In this document: positions 25,015 through 35,459 of the stretch, one piece after another
Numbering within the stretch: the stretch's first letter is position 1
Layout: each line of letters opens with the position of its first letter
Origin: Candidatus Saccharimonadota bacterium
GTDB lineage: Bacteria; Patescibacteriota; Saccharimonadia; Saccharimonadales; Saccharimonadaceae
Direction of reading: 5' to 3'
Length of the DNA stretch: 64,000 nucleotides
Assembly (NCBI GenBank): GCA_027492255.1
Contig: JAPUFB010000004.1
Coordinates: 1 to 64,000 of the forward strand
Made by a program: the position numbers and the translations under genes
Notes under the pieces: generated by a model
Told to the model about the DNA's origin: nothing
Seen by the model: the letters and a program-made list of their open reading frames with translations, nothing else
The model's database searches: none

Positions 25015-26775
25015 TTATTTGTCACGAGATAAGATGAGAACACCGAGAGGGGCGAAGGGAACCGATACCGTACCGTTATCATCGGTTGTAAATTCTTCAC
25101 AATCCGTTTCTCCGAAATCTGGACTATAACCCTTCCATGACGAATTATAGCGAACCTTCCAGATTCCACCGACTGGCAACGTGACAGTGTAATCCGTAAA
25201 GTGGCCATTGCCAAAGTTCACAAGAACGATAACATCGTCCTTCGGCCCGCCCTGCGCCCAGCGATGATATCCAAGTACCATATTTTGCTCATCATGATGA
25301 AACACAGAAAGTGACTGACCCGTAAGTCCTTTTGTATTGCCATCGGTATTGAGACGGAGTTTTATGAGATCACTGTGAGCATGTACTACTCCTGCAAACT
25401 GCTTCGTCTTCGGCCAATCAAGTTCACGCCAGTCATTAAATGCACCTTCTTGCATAAACTCCTGTCCCTGAAGCAGCATCGGTATACCCGGAGAGGTCAA
25501 TATAAGTGCATTCGCAAGCATAGTTTTCTGACGGGCACTGACACTACCTGGATTGCCGGGTGTAATCGCTTCGGCGAGCCGTGTTCCTCCATTGGCAGCA
25601 GTATCGTGGGAATCACTAAAGACGACTCGCTTGAACGCATCAAGATTAAAGCTATGAGTGAGCGCATAAATCACCCCGTCAAGCGTTGTTCTACCGGTAA
25701 GACCAAGTGCATCACGAATCACGTGAGGAAACCCAAGTTCCCACTGCGCACTAAATCCGCATCCACCATACTCGACTTCTTTTGTGAGATATTCGTTACC
25801 AGACATATCTTCGGCAATAACAATAGCTGAAGTATTAATCTTGTGTGCGAGACTCGTAATTTCACCCATAAGGCTCCACGCCTCACCGATATCATGCGAG
25901 GGGTCGTTATTGGCCCCTATTGAGTTGCGCATATAGATCGTGGAATCAACGCGTAAACCGTCAAGCTTGTACTCCGTTAACCACATCACGACATTATCCA
26001 AGATAAACTGGCGTACTTCGGGACGACCATAGTCAGGACGTGACCCCCATGGCGTATCGCCTCGATCATCATTATAGAAATAGATTCCACCATGGCCATC
26101 TTTACTCCAGCCATCGAACTGCCAAAGATCACTCTCGGCTGAAAAGTGATTGTAAACGACATCGAGGATAACACCTATTCCACGTTCGTGACACGCTTTC
26201 ACGAATGACATAAGCCCGTAGCGTCCACCATACGTATTCTCAACTGAGAAAAGGTGATTTGGCGCATACCCCCATCCATTCGCAAAAGCCATGCTTGTAA
26301 TCGGCATAAGCTCGATCATATTAACCCCGAGTGAAGAGAGGTAATCGAGCTTCTCAATTGCATCACTAAAAGTACCAGGAGTCGCGGCATCGGGACGATA
26401 AAATGTACCAATATGCATCTCGTAGATAACCTGCTCATTAAATGGTATAGACGTATTTGTCGTATGCTCCCAATCAAAGTCAAAATCAACGACTACCGAC
26501 ATACCTTTTTCTGAAGCCGTTAATTGTCGTGCGTATGGATCATTTTTTTGAAGAGTAGTGGAGCCAGTATCGATAAAGTAACTATAAGAATTCCCAGCCT
26601 CAACACCTTCTTTATAGAGTGACCAGTAGCCCTCATCATCACGTTCCATAGCAAAGAGACCCTCGGCAAAATTACCGCCCACGCTTACTTGTTTTGCAAA
26701 TGGTGCCCACACGCAAAACTCAGCTCCATTATCGCGAAGTCGTGCCCCCAGAATTCTCTTTACAGTATGCGCCAT
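25015..26775 (-). CDS. glgB: GH13 1,4-alpha-glucan branching enzyme-like protein
   Basis: 586 residues. An N-terminal CBM48/early-set domain (residues ~1-110, ARLRDNGAEFCVWAPFAKQVSV) precedes the GH13 (alpha/beta)8 barrel. Visible conserved regions: DVVYNHF, GLRVDSTIYM with the nucleophile Asp, IVIAEDMSG with the acid/base Glu and FSDSHDT with the third carboxylate His-Asp. The domain order fits GlgB (branching) or malto-oligosyltrehalose trehalohydrolase; the length, shorter than classic GlgB (~730), leaves both open. Leaderless-type start: a reverse-strand TAGAAT ends 6 nt before ATG 26775. It may act with the GT4/GH57/GH15 cluster at 33491-37846. Confidence 0.85.
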   Translation of the reverse strand: MAHTVKRILGARLRDNGAEFCVWAPFAKQVSVGGNFAEGLFAMERDDEGYWSLYKEGVEAGNSYSYFIDTGSTTLQKNDPYARQLTASEKGMSVVVDFDFDWEHTTNTSIPFNEQVIYEMHIGTFYRPDAATPGTFSDAIEKLDYLSSLGVNMIELMPITSMAFANGWGYAPNHLFSVENTYGGRYGLMSFVKACHERGIGVILDVVYNHFSAESDLWQFDGWSKDGHGGIYFYNDDRGDTPWGSRPDYGRPEVRQFILDNVVMWLTEYKLDGLRVDSTIYMRNSIGANNDPSHDIGEAWSLMGEITSLAHKINTSAIVIAEDMSGNEYLTKEVEYGGCGFSAQWELGFPHVIRDALGLTGRTTLDGVIYALTHSFNLDAFKRVVFSDSHDTAANGGTRLAEAITPGNPGSVSARQKTMLANALILTSPGIPMLLQGQEFMQEGAFNDWRELDWPKTKQFAGVVHAHSDLIKLRLNTDGNTKGLTGQSLSVFHHDEQNMVLGYHRWAQGGPKDDVIVLVNFGNGHFTDYTVTLPVGGIWKVRYNSSWKGYSPDFGETDCEEFTTDDNGTVSVPFAPLGVLILSRDK

Positions 26776-26781
26776 ATATAC

Positions 26782-26787
26782 ATTCTA
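26782..26787 (-). promoter_or_regulatory. -10 element for the branching-enzyme gene
   Basis: Reverse-strand TAGAAT (26782-26787), 6 nt from the ATG. Confidence 0.45.
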
Positions 26788-26864
26788 TTATGAAGCATAA
26801 GCTGTTTATTACCAAGTAAAGCAGCCGGATATGCCGACTGCTTTCAAGGTCTGTGACTTAAAAT

Positions 26865-27539
<675 letters not shown>

Positions 27540-27675
27540 TTATCTTTCTAAATATGGCGTGCAACACGGTAGATAACAGGGGTGAATATTGAAAATTGTC
27601 GCTTCCCGATTGTTAGCACGTGACATCTAGCTTATTCTTTTTAAGCTTATATGTCAAGGTTTATACGTCCTCGCG

Positions 27676-28887
<1,212 letters not shown>

Positions 28888-28888
28888 C

Positions 28889-29734
28889 CTACAACCCACA
28901 CGCGCTAAGAGATCCGTTTCCAGTGAAGCCGTTATTAAATGCGTTAACGCGTTCAGCTGAAGATCCGTGTGTCCACGACTCAGGATTGACCATGTCGCCA
29001 GTCCGTTCTTGAATATTATCATCACCAACCGCTTTCGCTGACTGAATCGCTGCTTGTGTTTCTGATTGTTCAATAATTCCTTGATTTTTCACGCTGCGAG
29101 CCCACATGCCTGCGTAGCAATCTGCTTGTAATTCCATGCGGACTGAGAGACTGCCATCACCCGTTCGTCCATACGACCCGCTGTTTGTAACCTGCGTCAT
29201 CGTCCCGAGCACATCCTGAACATTATGTCCGACTTCATGAGCAATCACATACGCCTGGGAAACATCACTATTACTACCACCCAGTTGCTTGAGTGTATCA
29301 AAGAAAGTTTCATCAAGATAAATCATAGAATCCTCAGGACAATAAAATGGGCCGACAGCTGATGTCGCGTAGCCGCAACCAGACTGCGTTCCGCTACGAT
29401 AAAGGAGTAGCGACGGCGGATTGTATGTGATACGTTTCTGACTAGCAAGCGTTGTCGTCCAAAAATCATTTGTCGAACCAAGAACGCGTGACGCAAACGT
29501 TACATATGCCTGGCCATCCGCGGACGTATCACCTGAAGAAACCTGGGAAGATGTATTTGTTTGATTCACGACATCATTTATGAGCGACGGGTCAACATTG
29601 ACTCCGAAATACTGAAGAGCGAAAAAGATAATAATTCCCACGATCATGCTTCCGCCACCAACGGCCAATCCAGGATTTGTAGCTCGACGGTCGATAACAG
29701 TGCCTTCCGAATTAATCGTATCCCAATTAGCCAT
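28889..29734 (-). CDS. YpfJ-type neutral zinc metallopeptidase, membrane-anchored
   Basis: 281 residues. One transmembrane helix near residues 27-46 (GSMIVGIIIFFALQYFGV), then a large extracytoplasmic domain with the zinc motif HEVGHNVQD and a downstream ELQADCYAG segment, both characteristic of the neutral zinc metallopeptidase (YpfJ/ KPN_02809) family. Several Cys residues suggest disulphides, in line with an exported domain. ATG 29734 has AAGGAG upstream. Substrate unknown. Confidence 0.88.
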   Translation of the reverse strand: MANWDTINSEGTVIDRRATNPGLAVGGGSMIVGIIIFFALQYFGVNVDPSLINDVVNQTNTSSQVSSGDTSADGQAYVTFASRVLGSTNDFWTTTLASQKRITYNPPSLLLYRSGTQSGCGYATSAVGPFYCPEDSMIYLDETFFDTLKQLGGSNSDVSQAYVIAHEVGHNVQDVLGTMTQVTNSGSYGRTGDGSLSVRMELQADCYAGMWARSVKNQGIIEQSETQAAIQSAKAVGDDNIQERTGDMVNPESWTHGSSAERVNAFNNGFTGNGSLSACGL

Positions 29735-29813
29735 AGCAAAAGCTCCTTATGTCCCTCAAGTGTAGCATAGCCAAGAATCACAAGTATATGAAAATTATCA
29801 TAACAGCCACTCG

Positions 29814-29842
29814 TTGCCACTAGGGTAATAAAATGCTACAAT
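29814..29842 (+). promoter_or_regulatory. sigma70 promoter of tRNA-Thr(GGT)
   Basis: TTGCCA (29814-29819), 17-nt spacer, TGC-TACAAT with the -10 at 29837-29842. The tRNA begins 16 nt after the -10. Confidence 0.75.
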
Positions 29843-29857
29843 CTCTTCGGTAATAAT

Positions 29858-29932
<75 letters not shown>

Positions 29933-29941
29933 TTTTTATTT

Positions 29942-30658
29942 TTAGTAGTCTTCTTTTTTGTACTGGTATTTTTTCTCTTTGAGGAACATTTTTCCGTTTT
30001 TAATAATTTCAGTCGTTTCAATCGCAGAGCCGAAACGTTTTTCTTTTGTCATAAATTCTTCATCGCTGAGCCACGCATTTCGCTGACCATCCGAAATCTC
30101 AAGCATCGTTCCTTTGGGATGTGTACCATGAACAAGACAGAGATATTTGTCTTCAAGTAACTCGCCATTTTCGTCATAATCCATCTTGTGATAAAACCCG
30201 AGAGGTCGCAAATCAGCAGTAAGTCCCGTTTCTTCCAGAAGTTCACGAGCTGCAGTTTCTTCAATCGTTTCACCCCAGCGAATCTTACCAGTTGGATGGC
30301 CCCAATAGCCAAAATACGGCTGCTTTAATCGTTCTTGCTGCAAGTGTTCACCCTTCTCATTCTCAATCACCAATACAACCGATAACTTAGGTTGTTTCTC
30401 GATCACTTTTTCATCAGTATCCATACGATTGGCATACTCTTTGCCGTCACGAGTCAGCCTGTATTCGCCGTAGACTTTTGGTACATGTTCAATCAGCCCA
30501 TTTGTCACCAATTGTTTGATATGAAAGCTGGCATGATCATTTGAAAGCGCGCATGCATGCGCGAGATCTGCAAAATGTGCGGTTCTCGTAAGCAGAAGAT
30601 GGTGTAGTATATTCATCTGTGCCACATGGGCATCCGCTGTGTAGTTAGAGTTCGCCAC
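29942..30658 (-). CDS. winged-helix + Nudix hydrolase protein
   Basis: 238 residues with a GTG start. N-terminal winged-helix DNA-binding domain (residues ~10-75: LLLTRTAHFADLAHACALSN, HIKQLVTNGLIEHVPKVYGEYRLTRDG) and a C-terminal Nudix domain with a perfect Nudix box (GKIRWGETIEETAARELLEETGL). The domain order is the reverse of NrtR regulators. GTG 30658 is chosen for its AGGAGA Shine-Dalgarno; an ATG 15 nt upstream is an alternative. It overlaps the NADAR gene by 14 nt, so the two are co-expressed. It may sense or hydrolyse an ADP-ribose-like nucleotide; this is inference. Confidence 0.85.
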   Translation of the reverse strand: MANSNYTADAHVAQMNILHHLLLTRTAHFADLAHACALSNDHASFHIKQLVTNGLIEHVPKVYGEYRLTRDGKEYANRMDTDEKVIEKQPKLSVVLVIENEKGEHLQQERLKQPYFGYWGHPTGKIRWGETIEETAARELLEETGLTADLRPLGFYHKMDYDENGELLEDKYLCLVHGTHPKGTMLEISDGQRNAWLSDEEFMTKEKRFGSAIETTEIIKNGKMFLKEKKYQYKKEDY

Positions 30659-31127
30659 CGAGCATCTCCTCACGCAGCCTCATCCACACTTTACCGAGCT
30701 CGTTGCGACCTTGCCAGTCGCTTCCTCGACCCCAAAATCCATCAACTGGAGAATTCTCAACGATAAGCTTATCACCGCTTTCTCGAAGCTTGACTTGAAT
30801 GTACGGATGCTGCTGCAATTTGCACCTAACGATGTCTTCCATGGTTGGAATTTTTACTTCATCCCAGTCGCTCCGAACAAGTTCTGGTTGTGAGCGAGCA
30901 AGCTTAAATGCATCGTGAGCAGAGCGGGTAAGTGCGATCCGAGCAAATAGATCCGGGCTCGTTCCAATAAACTTCGCTGCCTGATACGCATGCTCACTCG
31001 TCATCCAGTCTTGATCGCGCCAATTCACCATAAAACTCGAAAAGTTTGAAAACATATAATATGTATTCTCATAAAACAGGATCGCGTCTTTCATACTGTC
31101 TGGGCGCACTACTCGTCTCTCTGTCAT
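30645..31127 (-). CDS. NADAR (YbiA-like) domain protein
   Basis: 160 residues. The family layout is visible: FYENTYYMFSNFSSF, W..Q.W.TSEHAYQAAKF and C-terminal DGFWGRGSDWQGRNELGKVWMRLRE. NADAR proteins act on ADP-ribose derivatives; YbiA/RibX members cleave N-glycosidic bonds of riboflavin intermediates, and others remove ADP-ribose from guanine bases. ATG 31127 follows AAAGGAGTGAGG. Coupled to the HTH-Nudix gene, giving a two-gene ADP-ribose-type unit. Confidence 0.88.
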   Translation of the reverse strand: MTERRVVRPDSMKDAILFYENTYYMFSNFSSFMVNWRDQDWMTSEHAYQAAKFIGTSPDLFARIALTRSAHDAFKLARSQPELVRSDWDEVKIPTMEDIVRCKLQQHPYIQVKLRESGDKLIVENSPVDGFWGRGSDWQGRNELGKVWMRLREEMLGGEL

Positions 31128-31208
31128 AGCCTCACTCCTTTACTCTTTCACCTTACTATATCGCGTATACTGCGGCCTGGTCTAGTAAAGTTAACTTCCA
31201 TAATATCG

Positions 31209-31214
31209 TATACT
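31209..31214 (+). promoter_or_regulatory. -10 element for the PspC gene (leaderless)
   Basis: TATACT (31209-31214), 6 nt before ATG 31221. Confidence 0.5.
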
Positions 31215-31220
31215 ATAGGC

Positions 31221-31412
31221 ATGAAGCACCTGTATCGTTCTCGTGATAATAGAAAAATCGCCGGAGTGTGTGGCGGACTCGGTGAATACTTCGATATAGA
31301 CCCGACACTGCTACGTATCATCTTCGTCATTCTCTTACTGCCGGGTGGATTGCCAGGTTTTATACCCTATATCATTCTGTGGGTATTAACTCCATTAAAA
31401 CCTCGCTCTTAG
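31221..31412 (+). CDS. PspC-domain small membrane protein
   Basis: 63 residues. The PspC signature is clear: KHLYRSRDNRKIAGVCGGLGEYFDIDPTLLRIIFV followed by one transmembrane helix (VILLLPGGLPGFIPYIILWVL). PspC proteins are envelope-stress components in other bacteria; no pspA/pspB is nearby, so a stand-alone membrane role is likely. No Shine-Dalgarno; a -10 element lies directly upstream. Confidence 0.9.
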   Translation: MKHLYRSRDNRKIAGVCGGLGEYFDIDPTLLRIIFVILLLPGGLPGFIPYIILWVLTPLKPRS

Positions 31413-31428
31413 TTAAGTGCGGTTATGC

Positions 31429-31457
31429 TTGCATTGGATGAAATTGCCGTGTATTCT
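31429..31457 (+). promoter_or_regulatory. sigma70 promoter for the 31467 gene (near-leaderless)
   Basis: TTGCAT (31429-31434), 17-nt spacer, TATTCT (31452-31457), 9 nt before ATG 31467. Confidence 0.65.
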
Positions 31458-31466
31458 CATGACTAA

Positions 31467-32465
31467 ATGAAGACACCTCAATATAGATCTATAGAAGGGC
31501 AACTAGAACGGCTTGGCGTCAGTGGAAAAATCGCTCGCGGCGGGATTGAGGGCGGCAGAGAGACAGACGCAATGCTAGAAGGCGGTGTTATAAAAGATAC
31601 CTGGGGAGGGTATGCAAGCCGTCTTATTGAATATTGGGGAGAAAAGGGTGTTGATCTTGACACTAAGACAGTACTAGAGCTTCTCGGTATCGACATTGAA
31701 GACACTAAAAATCCTAAAACGCACTTCACGCGTAGCACAGGACTCACGTTTAGTGATTATGAATCAATACGCCGAAGTAAATTCCGCGATGAAGCAAAGG
31801 CAACTTATACTGAGCACGAAAAAGAACTAGAAACGACTCTCGATATGATCCGCGATAGTTTTGCAATTACTGACACAAGTGAGGCTCAGGCAATACAAGG
31901 GGAAATAGAAGCGGTTGTCCATGGCGAGGAATATATTGCACTTCTCACTCAAATCAGACACTTGTCCGGATTATCGGAAGATTATTATCATAATTCAATC
32001 ATGAGCCCTGATGAAAAAGAGCGTCAAGACGCTATCGAAAAAAGAGCGAAGGTGCAAAGAGAGCTCAATCAACTTCACGATAAAAAAGAGGCTATCGATG
32101 ATAGCCTGAAAATTCTTTGCGTTCGTCGCGACGCAGTCGCGTCTGGTATATGCGCGCCACTTGATGTCGTTATCACCGCCCTAATGAGCGCCGATATACA
32201 CAGTAATCCGCTTGCACATATATGGTTTACTCGAATTAGGGATGCGCTCAGTAACTTTGAGGATGAATATGAACTTGACCGTGTACATACGCAAGTTACA
32301 GATATTGTAGTAGGGCGAAAGTTTTTTAGTTCATTACGACATTTTGAGCCGTCAAAAAATATTCGACGTGCAGTGGAGGAAAAATGGGCGATAATTCGGC
32401 CAGCCTTTGTCACAAACTCACAGCTTCATACCCACCCCCTTGTGACCGGCATAGGCGAGAAGTAA
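31467..32465 (+). CDS. hypothetical charged, helix-rich protein
   Basis: 332 residues, not recognised. Soluble, with a long charged alpha-helical centre (residues ~105-215, for example EKRAKVQRELNQLHDKKEAIDDSL) that may form a coiled coil, and a C-terminal mixed domain. No signal peptide, membrane helix or catalytic motif is seen. A well-formed promoter at near-zero leader distance supports it as a real, monocistronic gene. It lies between PspC and L33. Confidence 0.7.
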   Translation: MKTPQYRSIEGQLERLGVSGKIARGGIEGGRETDAMLEGGVIKDTWGGYASRLIEYWGEKGVDLDTKTVLELLGIDIEDTKNPKTHFTRSTGLTFSDYESIRRSKFRDEAKATYTEHEKELETTLDMIRDSFAITDTSEAQAIQGEIEAVVHGEEYIALLTQIRHLSGLSEDYYHNSIMSPDEKERQDAIEKRAKVQRELNQLHDKKEAIDDSLKILCVRRDAVASGICAPLDVVITALMSADIHSNPLAHIWFTRIRDALSNFEDEYELDRVHTQVTDIVVGRKFFSSLRHFEPSKNIRRAVEEKWAIIRPAFVTNSQLHTHPLVTGIGEK

Positions 32466-32476
32466 AAATATATCTG

Positions 32477-32505
32477 TTTACTCTCTGTTAAAACTATGCT
32501 AGAAT
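32477..32505 (+). promoter_or_regulatory. sigma70 promoter of rpmG (short leader)
   Basis: TTTACT (32477-32482), 17-nt spacer, TGC-TAGAAT with the -10 at 32500-32505. ATG 32517 is 11 nt downstream of the -10. Confidence 0.7.
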
Positions 32506-32516
32506 AGTCCGCAGTT

Positions 32517-32723
32517 ATGCCAAAGAAGAATACGAAACGAAAATTGGTCGGTTTGGTGTCCAAAGCTTCAGGACATCGTTCTTATTACACCGTCAAGAAT
32601 ACTCAGAATACAACTGAGAAGCTCAGCCTTAAGAAATATGATCCTATTACTCGAAAACACGAGTTATACGAGGAAACAAAGAAAAACTTAGGCCGCAACG
32701 AAGTTAAGGCTAAGAAGCATTAG
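32517..32723 (+). CDS. rpmG: 50S ribosomal protein L33, cysteine-free
   Basis: Ribosomal protein bL33, 68 residues. The centre (HRSYYTVKNTQNTTEKLSLKKYDPITRKHELYEETK) aligns with the family's N-Y-Y-T-x-K-N…L-x-K-Y-x-P…H-x-x-H-x-E-x-K pattern. The CxxC pairs of the zinc form are replaced (KASG; DPIT), so it is the zinc-independent type. The N- and C-termini are extended by several lysine-rich residues. Monocistronic, with a terminator 16 nt after the stop. Confidence 0.9.
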   Translation: MPKKNTKRKLVGLVSKASGHRSYYTVKNTQNTTEKLSLKKYDPITRKHELYEETKKNLGRNEVKAKKH

Positions 32724-32738
32724 TACCATCTGATTCAG

Positions 32739-32765
32739 AAATACGCCCGTCTGGGCGTATTTTTA
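32739..32765. terminator. intrinsic terminator between rpmG and the convergent 32794 gene
   Basis: AAATACGCCC (32739-32748) pairs with GGGCGTATTT (32753-32762) around GTCT; T-rich on the forward side, A-rich before it, so it can work in both directions. Confidence 0.85.
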
Positions 32766-32793
32766 TTGCTCTTGCTATTGTGATAAGGAACGC

Positions 32794-33501
32794 TTACGAT
32801 TCGTCACTGCTTGTAGTAACACCTGAAACTTTCGGGTCTAATTCTCCCGAAAGCCATACACCGGCGCGCAACATCAATTCAAGTTTCATGAGTGATGGTG
32901 TTCGAGTCTGATAATAGACGTAGAGTTTGTCTGCATGCCATTCGAAATCAAAATCAGAAAAATGATGAGCCAGTATGGCGGCCGTGTCGGGCGAAATCAA
33001 TTCACCAAGTTGCTGCGCAGCATACAGCGGAGCAAAAACTCGAAATTTAGCAGCAAATTTCGCACCCTGCGCGCTGAAATATTCTTCTGGAATATGCTGA
33101 AGTGTCCGATGAGAGCTAAGAAGAGTACTATAGAACCCTCTTTCATGATGACCGCCGTCAAGCACCGTATGTGTGAGCTCAAGACTGTCCGAAAGATCGA
33201 TTTCAAGTATATTCCAAACATAGGATTCATGTTTACGCGAGTCAGATGAGAGTATATTGTCTGATCGCTGCAAGAATACGACATCCCGACCAAATACTGT
33301 CCCAACACAGTAATGCGCATCGGCATGAACATTTGAAAGTGTCATGCCTCTCACGATATGCGCATCTTCATCATGTATAGTCACTGCACCAAAATACACT
33401 AAGTTGTTGCGCTCGCAGAGATCATGGTAGGCTTTTTTTGATCCGAGCATATTCCTCACATACGAAAGACTGAAGAGCTGTGTGAAACGATTATTTTTCA
33501 T
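32794..33501 (-). CDS. hypothetical protein of the alpha-glucan cluster
   Basis: 235 residues, not recognised. Soluble, beta-rich, with repeated D/H-rich turns (DEDAHIVRGMTLSNVHADAHYCVG) and a C-terminal segment resembling a Trp-containing hydrophobic patch. ATG 33501 overlaps the GH15 gene stop and is preceded by AAGGGTG, so it is translated with that gene and probably shares its pathway. No known catalytic motif found. It ends before a bidirectional terminator and is the last gene of the GT4-GH57-GH15 operon. Confidence 0.7.
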   Translation of the reverse strand: MKNNRFTQLFSLSYVRNMLGSKKAYHDLCERNNLVYFGAVTIHDEDAHIVRGMTLSNVHADAHYCVGTVFGRDVVFLQRSDNILSSDSRKHESYVWNILEIDLSDSLELTHTVLDGGHHERGFYSTLLSSHRTLQHIPEEYFSAQGAKFAAKFRVFAPLYAAQQLGELISPDTAAILAHHFSDFDFEWHADKLYVYYQTRTPSLMKLELMLRAGVWLSGELDPKVSGVTTSSDES

Positions 33502-35458
33502 CTTCGTCACCCTTAATAACTGGATCACTTACAAAATCAAGCAGTGTGCTAACAAGTTCAGCATGGCTCCAGATAAGCGGTGCGACAGAAGTAGGAACGT
33601 AATGATGAGGGCTATACTGCTCTGAGAGAATATCTTCTTTTCTCATAAGACTAAGGATCCAGTCAATCGTCTTGTTCGCCTCAACCGTATCTTCAACTTC
33701 AAGCGCATACTGCGCAAACCAAAGAGTTACAACAGGCCATACATTGCTCTCGTGATCATCTTCCCCGTGACGATAGTACGCATCCTTCTCATAGCGTATC
33801 TTACCGTTTGGTGTTGTTTCATTGCTCAAATGCTTTACAGCAACCTTGTATGCGGCTTTGACGAGATCATCCTCAAGATCGAATAATCCGAACATAAATA
33901 CCCCGTACAGACTTGATGAGTCAATCGTTTCATCAAATTCCTTGTTTCCGTCAGCATCAGCAAGATACCCTTTGTAGAAATAGTGATTCTTGGAGTTGAT
34001 GAAAATTTTTGAAGCGCTCTTCATTGCGTCAGCGGCTGCTCGCCACCGAGCGCCGTCTTCCGCACGTCCAAATTCATCCGCCATCTCACTCGCTTCAAGT
34101 AAGCTCGCGTACGTAATTGCGGTGGTGTATGTCGTTGTGAGGAATTTTTCTTCCCATAATTCGTAAGAGGGAAGCGGCAACCCATCCTTATCAGTATAGC
34201 CCGCTAAAAAGTTTGCCATTGGTTCAACAAGATGGGCAAAATATTCTTCTAAGAACGCTTTATCGCCATTTTGTCGGTAGTACTGCCCGATAAGGAAGAG
34301 TACCGCTGCAGTTTCATCCGTTTGGATAGGTGGTGCAAGTGTCCCGTTTTTGTGAACATATGGATGCCATGAAGAGCCAATTGCACCATCAGCCTGATAT
34401 TTGTGATGCAAGTATCCGTCTTCATGCAGCACGCGACGTATAAATCCAAAAAAACGAAGTAATTCTTTTTTATATCCTAACCTCAAAAGCGGCCAAAGGA
34501 CATAAAAACTATCTCGTGGCCAGCAATATGCATACGAATCACAGTTATGATTGAGCATCGTCGTATCAAGACTGGCAATGACCGCGCCGCGGTCATCGAT
34601 ATGGCTTTTGACAACTAGTAACGAGTCAATAAACGCATCGCGATATACGGCAGGTATTTTTTTCTCAATTGCCTCGACCGGCTTCAACCATTCTCGCCAA
34701 TGCCTCACCGTTGTATCGATAACGGCGTGTACGCCACTGCGAACCATATGTTCATTGATCTTATGAGCTTCCGCAAAAGACTTGCCTGCGGCGATCCAAT
34801 AATGAATACGTGCGGAATCATTACTCGCAATTTTCTGATAGAAGCCGATAACCGAATCAACACGGCCATGTTCAACAGTATTTTTAGCAAGTATGCCATC
34901 TTCCGCATCACGAAATGTTCCTTCGTGTCCCTGTGAATCGTAAGCACCGACACTATAGTCGTCGATTGGTGATCCATCAGCATGGCAGCCATTCACGATA
35001 AAGACTCGACGTCCTTTATAGTGCATTACTGCTTGTTCGGTAGGGAGGTATTGCACCGTATCGGACATAAGCGAGTCGCTGATTACAAAAACTTGGTGTA
35101 GATACAACCGGATATCGCGTTCATGGTCGGCCATATTGATAACATGAATATTACGGACAAATGCCGTTTGACTGCCGTCGACGCAATCGTCAAACTCAAG
35201 TTTTATTTGATGACCTTGGTTAACAGCTTGGATATTGCCAATAAGTGCGTGGTCGTGGTAGCGGGCATCGAATTGCCATGATCCGTCATCAAGCCAGGTA
35301 AATGCGCCGTCGATCCATAACCCAATACGGTGTCGTAGACCACCTGCGGCAGAATGATTCTCTAGCCCTACGTATGGGTAATAGAAATCATGCACTTCGG
35401 CAAAATGATTAATACCGACGTGCATCTCCCCGTTGCTTAAAACGACCATTCTCGCCAT
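33491..35458 (-). CDS. GH15 glucoamylase-like glycoside hydrolase
   Basis: 655 residues. N-terminal beta-sandwich domain (residues ~1-260) followed by an (alpha/alpha)6 catalytic domain. Conserved GH15 sites: DSYAYCWPRDSFYVLWPLLRLGY, PIQTDETAAVLF, a PSYELWEEKF segment with the catalytic Glu, and SEQYSPHHYVPTSVAPLIWSHAELV with the second catalytic Glu. No signal peptide, so it would act on internal glycogen-like polymer, releasing glucose. One base after the GH57 stop. Together with GT4 and GH57 it suggests storage-polymer turnover. Confidence 0.9.
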   Translation of the reverse strand: MARMVVLSNGEMHVGINHFAEVHDFYYPYVGLENHSAAGGLRHRIGLWIDGAFTWLDDGSWQFDARYHDHALIGNIQAVNQGHQIKLEFDDCVDGSQTAFVRNIHVINMADHERDIRLYLHQVFVISDSLMSDTVQYLPTEQAVMHYKGRRVFIVNGCHADGSPIDDYSVGAYDSQGHEGTFRDAEDGILAKNTVEHGRVDSVIGFYQKIASNDSARIHYWIAAGKSFAEAHKINEHMVRSGVHAVIDTTVRHWREWLKPVEAIEKKIPAVYRDAFIDSLLVVKSHIDDRGAVIASLDTTMLNHNCDSYAYCWPRDSFYVLWPLLRLGYKKELLRFFGFIRRVLHEDGYLHHKYQADGAIGSSWHPYVHKNGTLAPPIQTDETAAVLFLIGQYYRQNGDKAFLEEYFAHLVEPMANFLAGYTDKDGLPLPSYELWEEKFLTTTYTTAITYASLLEASEMADEFGRAEDGARWRAAADAMKSASKIFINSKNHYFYKGYLADADGNKEFDETIDSSSLYGVFMFGLFDLEDDLVKAAYKVAVKHLSNETTPNGKIRYEKDAYYRHGEDDHESNVWPVVTLWFAQYALEVEDTVEANKTIDWILSLMRKEDILSEQYSPHHYVPTSVAPLIWSHAELVSTLLDFVSDPVIKGDEDEK

Positions 35459-35459
35459 G

